Below, piece by piece: positions 61,641 through 64,000 of a stretch of 64,000 bases of DNA. The stretch lies in assembly GCA_036394575.1 (NCBI GenBank), contig DASWEY010000066.1, forward strand, positions 56,208-120,207, written 5' to 3'. The position numbers and the translations under genes are program-made. The first letter of the stretch is position 1, and the number at the start of each line of letters is the position of its first letter. The notes beneath the pieces were generated by a model, which did no database searches, was not told the DNA's origin, and saw only the letters and a program-made list of their open reading frames with translations. Origin of the DNA: UKL13-2 sp036394575 (GTDB taxonomy: Bacteria; Pseudomonadota; Gammaproteobacteria; Burkholderiales; Usitatibacteraceae).

Positions 61641-61657
61641 GGTATTGATTCGATACT
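61641..61657. promoter_or_regulatory. Palindromic box upstream of the MarR gene
   Basis: GGTATTGATTCGATACT is a near-perfect dyad (GTAT-N7-ATAC type). It is almost identical to the box at 63615, 15 of 17 bases. It lies about 110 bp upstream of the MarR GTG, between marR and cyaY, so an autoregulatory operator is the simplest reading. Confidence 0.65.
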
Positions 61658-61716
61658 AAAGCAGGCAAGGAATTTTTTCAAGCCGGATTTTCGGGACTTG
61701 ACGCATGCCGCGAACA

Positions 61717-62064
61717 TCAGAGTGTGATGGCGATCACATTTTCCGACTGCATGCTGATCACGCGCGACAGCAGGCGTGCCAGCGGCTCTTCGGAGCGCGT
61801 GTCGTACCATCCATGCACACCGCCTTTCGCAACCCATCGGAAGTGGAAACCGCCAGATTTGGCGGCGACCCAGATCTCGCGATTGGGCGTCTGCCGGTTG
61901 ACGATGACCTTGCTGTCGTTGCCGAAGGTCAGCGTGAGGATGCCGCCGTTGCGCTCGGCGTCGATGTCCGCCTCGACATCGTCGAGCGCCGATTCGATCG
62001 CTTCCAGAATTGCATCGACGCGTTGATGAAACTCGCTCTCGTCCATTTGCAGGGTGTCCGCCAT
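61717..62064 (-). CDS. cyaY: Iron donor / frataxin homologue CyaY
   Basis: Small acidic protein that modulates iron supply to the IscS-IscU cluster-assembly machine. Length is 115 residues from ATG 62064; ATG 62046 (MDESEFHQRVDAILE) would also do. The acidic first helix (AIESALDDVEADIDAE) and the beta-sheet surface with NRQTPNREIWVAAKSGGFHF are those of frataxins. It is divergent from lptM-lysA, with 42 bp between starts. The cysteine-rich MarR gene follows 185 bp downstream. Confidence 0.95.
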   Translation of the reverse strand: MADTLQMDESEFHQRVDAILEAIESALDDVEADIDAERNGGILTLTFGNDSKVIVNRQTPNREIWVAAKSGGFHFRWVAKGGVHGWYDTRSEEPLARLLSRVISMQSENVIAITL

Positions 62065-62106
62065 GCCCGTGATACCATCCTTCCGATCCAAAACCGTGTG
62101 ATTGCC

Positions 62107-62268
62107 ATGTCAATTTTCGCTCGCGCACTTCCCTTCCGCGCACGTCGCTCCGCCTTCATTCTAGCCGCATTGCTGGCGGCCTCCCTGTTGGGCGCATGCG
62201 GGCAAAAGGGGGCGCTGAAACTGCCCCAGGACCCGCCCAAGACCGCGCCGGCAGACAACGCGAAATGA
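62107..62268 (+). CDS. lptM: LptM-type small lipoprotein
   Basis: A 53-residue lipoprotein. Hydrophobic signal residues lead to LLGAC with the acylated Cys near 31, followed by CGQKGALKLPQ, the LptM (YifL) hallmark. LptM is reported to help mature the LptD outer-membrane translocon. The last codons overlap the lysA start (AATGA). Adjacency to cyaY and lysA matches other proteobacteria. Confidence 0.9.
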   Translation: MSIFARALPFRARRSAFILAALLAASLLGACGQKGALKLPQDPPKTAPADNAK

Positions 62269-63554
62269 GCGCGCCACTGGAAACCTTTGGCGTCTCGCGG
62301 CAGGGAGACGGGCATGGCCCGCTACGCATGGAAGATGTCATGTTGTGCGACGTCGCGGCGCAGTTCGGCACCCCCACCTTCGTTTATTCCCGCGCCGCGC
62401 TGACGGCGGCTTTCACGCGCCTCGACAACGCCTTGAAGAAGGCGCGCAAGGACAAGCCCTATCTCGTTTGCTACGCCGTCAAGGCCAATTCAAACCTCGC
62501 CGTGCTGAACGTCTTTGCCGGACTCGGCGCCGGTTTCGACATCGTTTCCGGTGGCGAGTTGAGACGTGTCATCGCCGCCGGCGGCGACCCCGGCAAGGTG
62601 GTTTTTTCCGGTCTCGGCAAGACGGCGGCCGAGATCGAATTCGCGCTGCGCACCGGCATCAAAAGCTTCAATGTGGAGTCCGAACCCGAGCTGGTGCGCC
62701 TCAATGAGGTGGCGGCCCGCATCGGCAAGCGCGCCGCCGTCAGCCTGCGCGTAAACCCCGACGTCGATGCCAGGACGCATCCGTACATTTCCACGGGTCT
62801 CAAAAACAACAAGTTCGGTATCGCTTTCGATCGGGCGCTGGCGGTATATCGTCTGGCCGCCTCGCTGTCGCACCTGGACGTGGTCGGCGTCGACTGCCAT
62901 ATCGGCTCGCAGCTGACCGACGCCGCGCCGCTGCTGGAAGCGATGTCCCGTATCGTGGCGCTCGCCGACCGGCTGCGCCAGGAAGGCATTCCCGTCCATC
63001 ACATCTGTCCCGGCGGCGGCGTCGGCATCACTTACGCCGACGAACGCACCATCGATATCGACGCCTATGTGGCGGCCCTGCAGCAGTGCCTGGGCGACCG
63101 CGATGTGGAGCTGCTGCTCGAGCCCGGCCGCGCCCTGGTCGGCAACGCCGGCGTTCTGCTGTCGACAGTCGAATACGTCAAGACCACGGACACGAAAAAC
63201 TTCCTGGTGGTGGATGCCGCCATGAACGACCTGATCCGTCCCTCGCTCTATCAGGCGCACCACGAAATCGTGATGGCGCACACGATGCATCCCGGTGCGC
63301 CGGCGCGCAGCTACGATGTGGTCGGCCCGGTTTGCGAGAGCGCCGATGTGCTTGGGCGCGAGCGCATGCTGGCAGCCGGCGAGGGCGACCTGGTGGCGGT
63401 GCTGTCGGCCGGCGCTTATGGCTTCGTGATGGCCTCCAACTACAATTCGCGCCCGCGCGCGGCCGAGGTGATGGTCGATGGCGGCATCCTGCGTCTCATT
63501 CGGGAACGCGAGTCTTTCGACGATTTGATTGCGGGCGAACGCCTCGCCACCTAA
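62265..63554 (+). CDS. lysA: Diaminopimelate decarboxylase
   Basis: PLP enzyme that makes lysine from meso-diaminopimelate. Length is 429 residues from ATG 62265, which overlaps the lptM stop by 4 bp. The Schiff-base lysine is Lys73 in CYAVKANSN. HIGSQ, PGGGVGI and EPGRALVGNAG are the other family motifs, and the active-site Cys lies in GPVCESADVLGRER. A 7 bp-stem hairpin without a T-run follows the stop. Confidence 0.96.
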   Translation: MSAPLETFGVSRQGDGHGPLRMEDVMLCDVAAQFGTPTFVYSRAALTAAFTRLDNALKKARKDKPYLVCYAVKANSNLAVLNVFAGLGAGFDIVSGGELRRVIAAGGDPGKVVFSGLGKTAAEIEFALRTGIKSFNVESEPELVRLNEVAARIGKRAAVSLRVNPDVDARTHPYISTGLKNNKFGIAFDRALAVYRLAASLSHLDVVGVDCHIGSQLTDAAPLLEAMSRIVALADRLRQEGIPVHHICPGGGVGITYADERTIDIDAYVAALQQCLGDRDVELLLEPGRALVGNAGVLLSTVEYVKTTDTKNFLVVDAAMNDLIRPSLYQAHHEIVMAHTMHPGAPARSYDVVGPVCESADVLGRERMLAAGEGDLVAVLSAGAYGFVMASNYNSRPRAAEVMVDGGILRLIRERESFDDLIAGERLAT

Positions 63555-63561
63555 GCGCTTT

Positions 63562-63582
63562 TGGCGCCGCGACCGCGCCAAG
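63562..63582. repeat. Hairpin after lysA, possible degenerate repeat copy
   Basis: TTGGCGC (63562-63568) and GCGCCAA (63576-63582) pair perfectly around CGCGACC. The outer sequence resembles the arms of the dispersed repeat (TTTGGCGCG...CGCGCCAA) but the internal AAAAATG core is missing. It may be a deleted copy or a transcript-end hairpin. Confidence 0.4.
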
Positions 63583-63614
63583 TTGCTGCAAAAGTCCGCA
63601 ATGCCAATTTGATT

Positions 63615-63631
63615 GGTATCGCTTCGATACT
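63615..63631. promoter_or_regulatory. Palindromic box upstream of the histone-like gene
   Basis: GGTATCGCTTCGATACT is a dyad almost identical to the box at 61641 upstream of the MarR gene. It lies about 310 bp before the histone-like gene and 60 bp after lysA. Downstream, TTGACACC at 63664 and GGTGTTCAA near 63682 form an imperfect dyad, and TAATAG at 63702 could be a -10 element. Confidence 0.65.
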
Positions 63632-63768
63632 ATTTGCAATTGAGCGTGTGCAAATAATCACTCTTGACACCTGCATAAAGTGGTGTTCAAAAAAATATCT
63701 GTAATAGAATCCGCTTCACCAAGTGCTCGCGATGTTCTTCAAACATTTGGTTTCTTGTGCAGGTGTTT

Positions 63769-63803
63769 GCGAAACAACCGCGAGCGGAGTGAGGTTGTTT
63801 TGC
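63769..63803 (+). other. Leader hairpin of the histone-like gene
   Basis: GCGAAACAACC (63769-63779) pairs with GGTTGTTTTGC (63793-63803) at 10 of 11 positions around a 13 nt loop. It lies in the long untranslated stretch between the box at 63615 and the start at 63940. I recognise no known riboswitch family here. No other gene is seen in 63555-63939. Confidence 0.5.
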
Positions 63804-63939
63804 CATCCTGTGTCACGGCATTCGCCATCGCTCGATCGTTCGCATGTCTGAACTGATTCATTGGTAGTGCGGCAAATTTGTAGCAGTCCGCCGTGCGCAA
63901 TATCAAGCAATTCGGTCCAACCATCGAAAGGAGTTGATC

Positions 63940-64000
63940 ATGGCAACAGCCAAGAAAAAGCCGGCAGCTAAGAAAGTTGCAAAAAAGCCGGCAGCTAAGA
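63940..64000 (+). CDS. Lysine-rich histone H1-like protein (5' end only)
   Basis: The first 20 codons are visible: MATAKKKPAAKKVAKKPAAK, a Lys/Ala/Pro repeat of the kind seen in bacterial histone H1-like nucleoid proteins (Bordetella BpH1, AlgP/PhaF tails). A strong ribosome site GAAAGGAG lies 7 nt upstream. The rest is outside the window, so it could also be a longer protein with such an N-terminus. Direct repetition of the codons (AAGCCGGCAGCTAAGA twice) shows repeat expansion at the DNA level. Confidence 0.8.
   Translation, partial: MATAKKKPAAKKVAKKPAAK

Noticed and set aside
1..64000. CRISPR arrays, prophage, insertion sequences, rRNA
   Set aside because: No regularly spaced direct repeats, integrase, transposase or phage-structural motifs, and no 16S/23S signature stretches, were seen on either strand.

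Overview
The window reads as ordinary chromosome of a GC-rich betaproteobacterium, most like Burkholderiales or a close relative. This is inferred from gene content and order: argS with an adjacent SPOR-domain gene and dsbA, priA-hemE-gltDB, cutA-dsbD-tlpA-aroQ-accB-accC-prmA, gatCAB divergent from mreBCD-mrdA-rodA, metX-metW, a DUF1631 gene, and argH next to an AlgZ/AlgR-type sensor pair. No rRNA operon, phage, integrase, transposase, toxin-antitoxin pair or CRISPR array was found.

Layout. 1-13.2 kb: minus-strand housekeeping genes (dsbA partial, SPOR protein, argS, priA, hemE, gltD, gltB). A gene-free 325 bp gap between priA and hemE carries four DnaA-box-like sites, an AT-rich block and an IHF-consensus site. 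13.6-17.8 kb: tRNA-Arg(CCG), a membrane-anchored cytochrome c, ApaH, a PlsC acyltransferase, a glycine-zipper lipoprotein and a PfkB kinase. 17.9-20.8 kb: a promoter, a cyclic-di-GMP-I (GEMM-I) riboswitch and a large DUF1631 gene. 20.8-27.4 kb: a minus-strand cluster of gcvH, a zinc-ribbon DUF3426 protein, prmA, accC, accB, aroQ, a TlpA-like thioredoxin, a DsbD reduced to its N-terminal domain, and cutA. 27.4-33.3 kb: fxsA, an epimerase-like protein, a flavin/2Fe-2S reductase, a peroxiredoxin, argC, a SAM-II-type riboswitch with a terminator, then metX-metW. 33.3-42.2 kb: ampG, an ABC-F ATPase, xth, pyrE, a DUF4124 protein and gatBAC. 42.5-53.4 kb: a long plus-strand cell-envelope and lipoate cluster (mreB, mreC, mreD, mrdA, rodA, rlpA, dacC, dat, ybeD, lipB, lipA). 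53.5-64 kb: a patatin lipoprotein, Tex, the LytTR two-component pair, argH, a Cys-rich MarR regulator, cyaY, lptM, lysA and the start of a lysine-rich histone-like gene.

The genes group into glutamate, arginine, methionine and lysine synthesis, fatty-acid initiation, rod-shape and peptidoglycan maintenance, and lipoylation. Four signals are not explained by these genes. First, a dispersed palindromic repeat of about 80 bp has at least five full or near-full copies plus partial ones; one copy is read in frame inside tex and one runs into the start of rlpA. Second, a c-di-GMP riboswitch controls a DUF1631 gene of unknown function. Third, a near-identical palindromic box lies upstream of both the MarR gene and the histone-like gene. 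Fourth, the priA-hemE gap resembles a replication origin. All positions and motifs were read by eye; no search or folding program was run.
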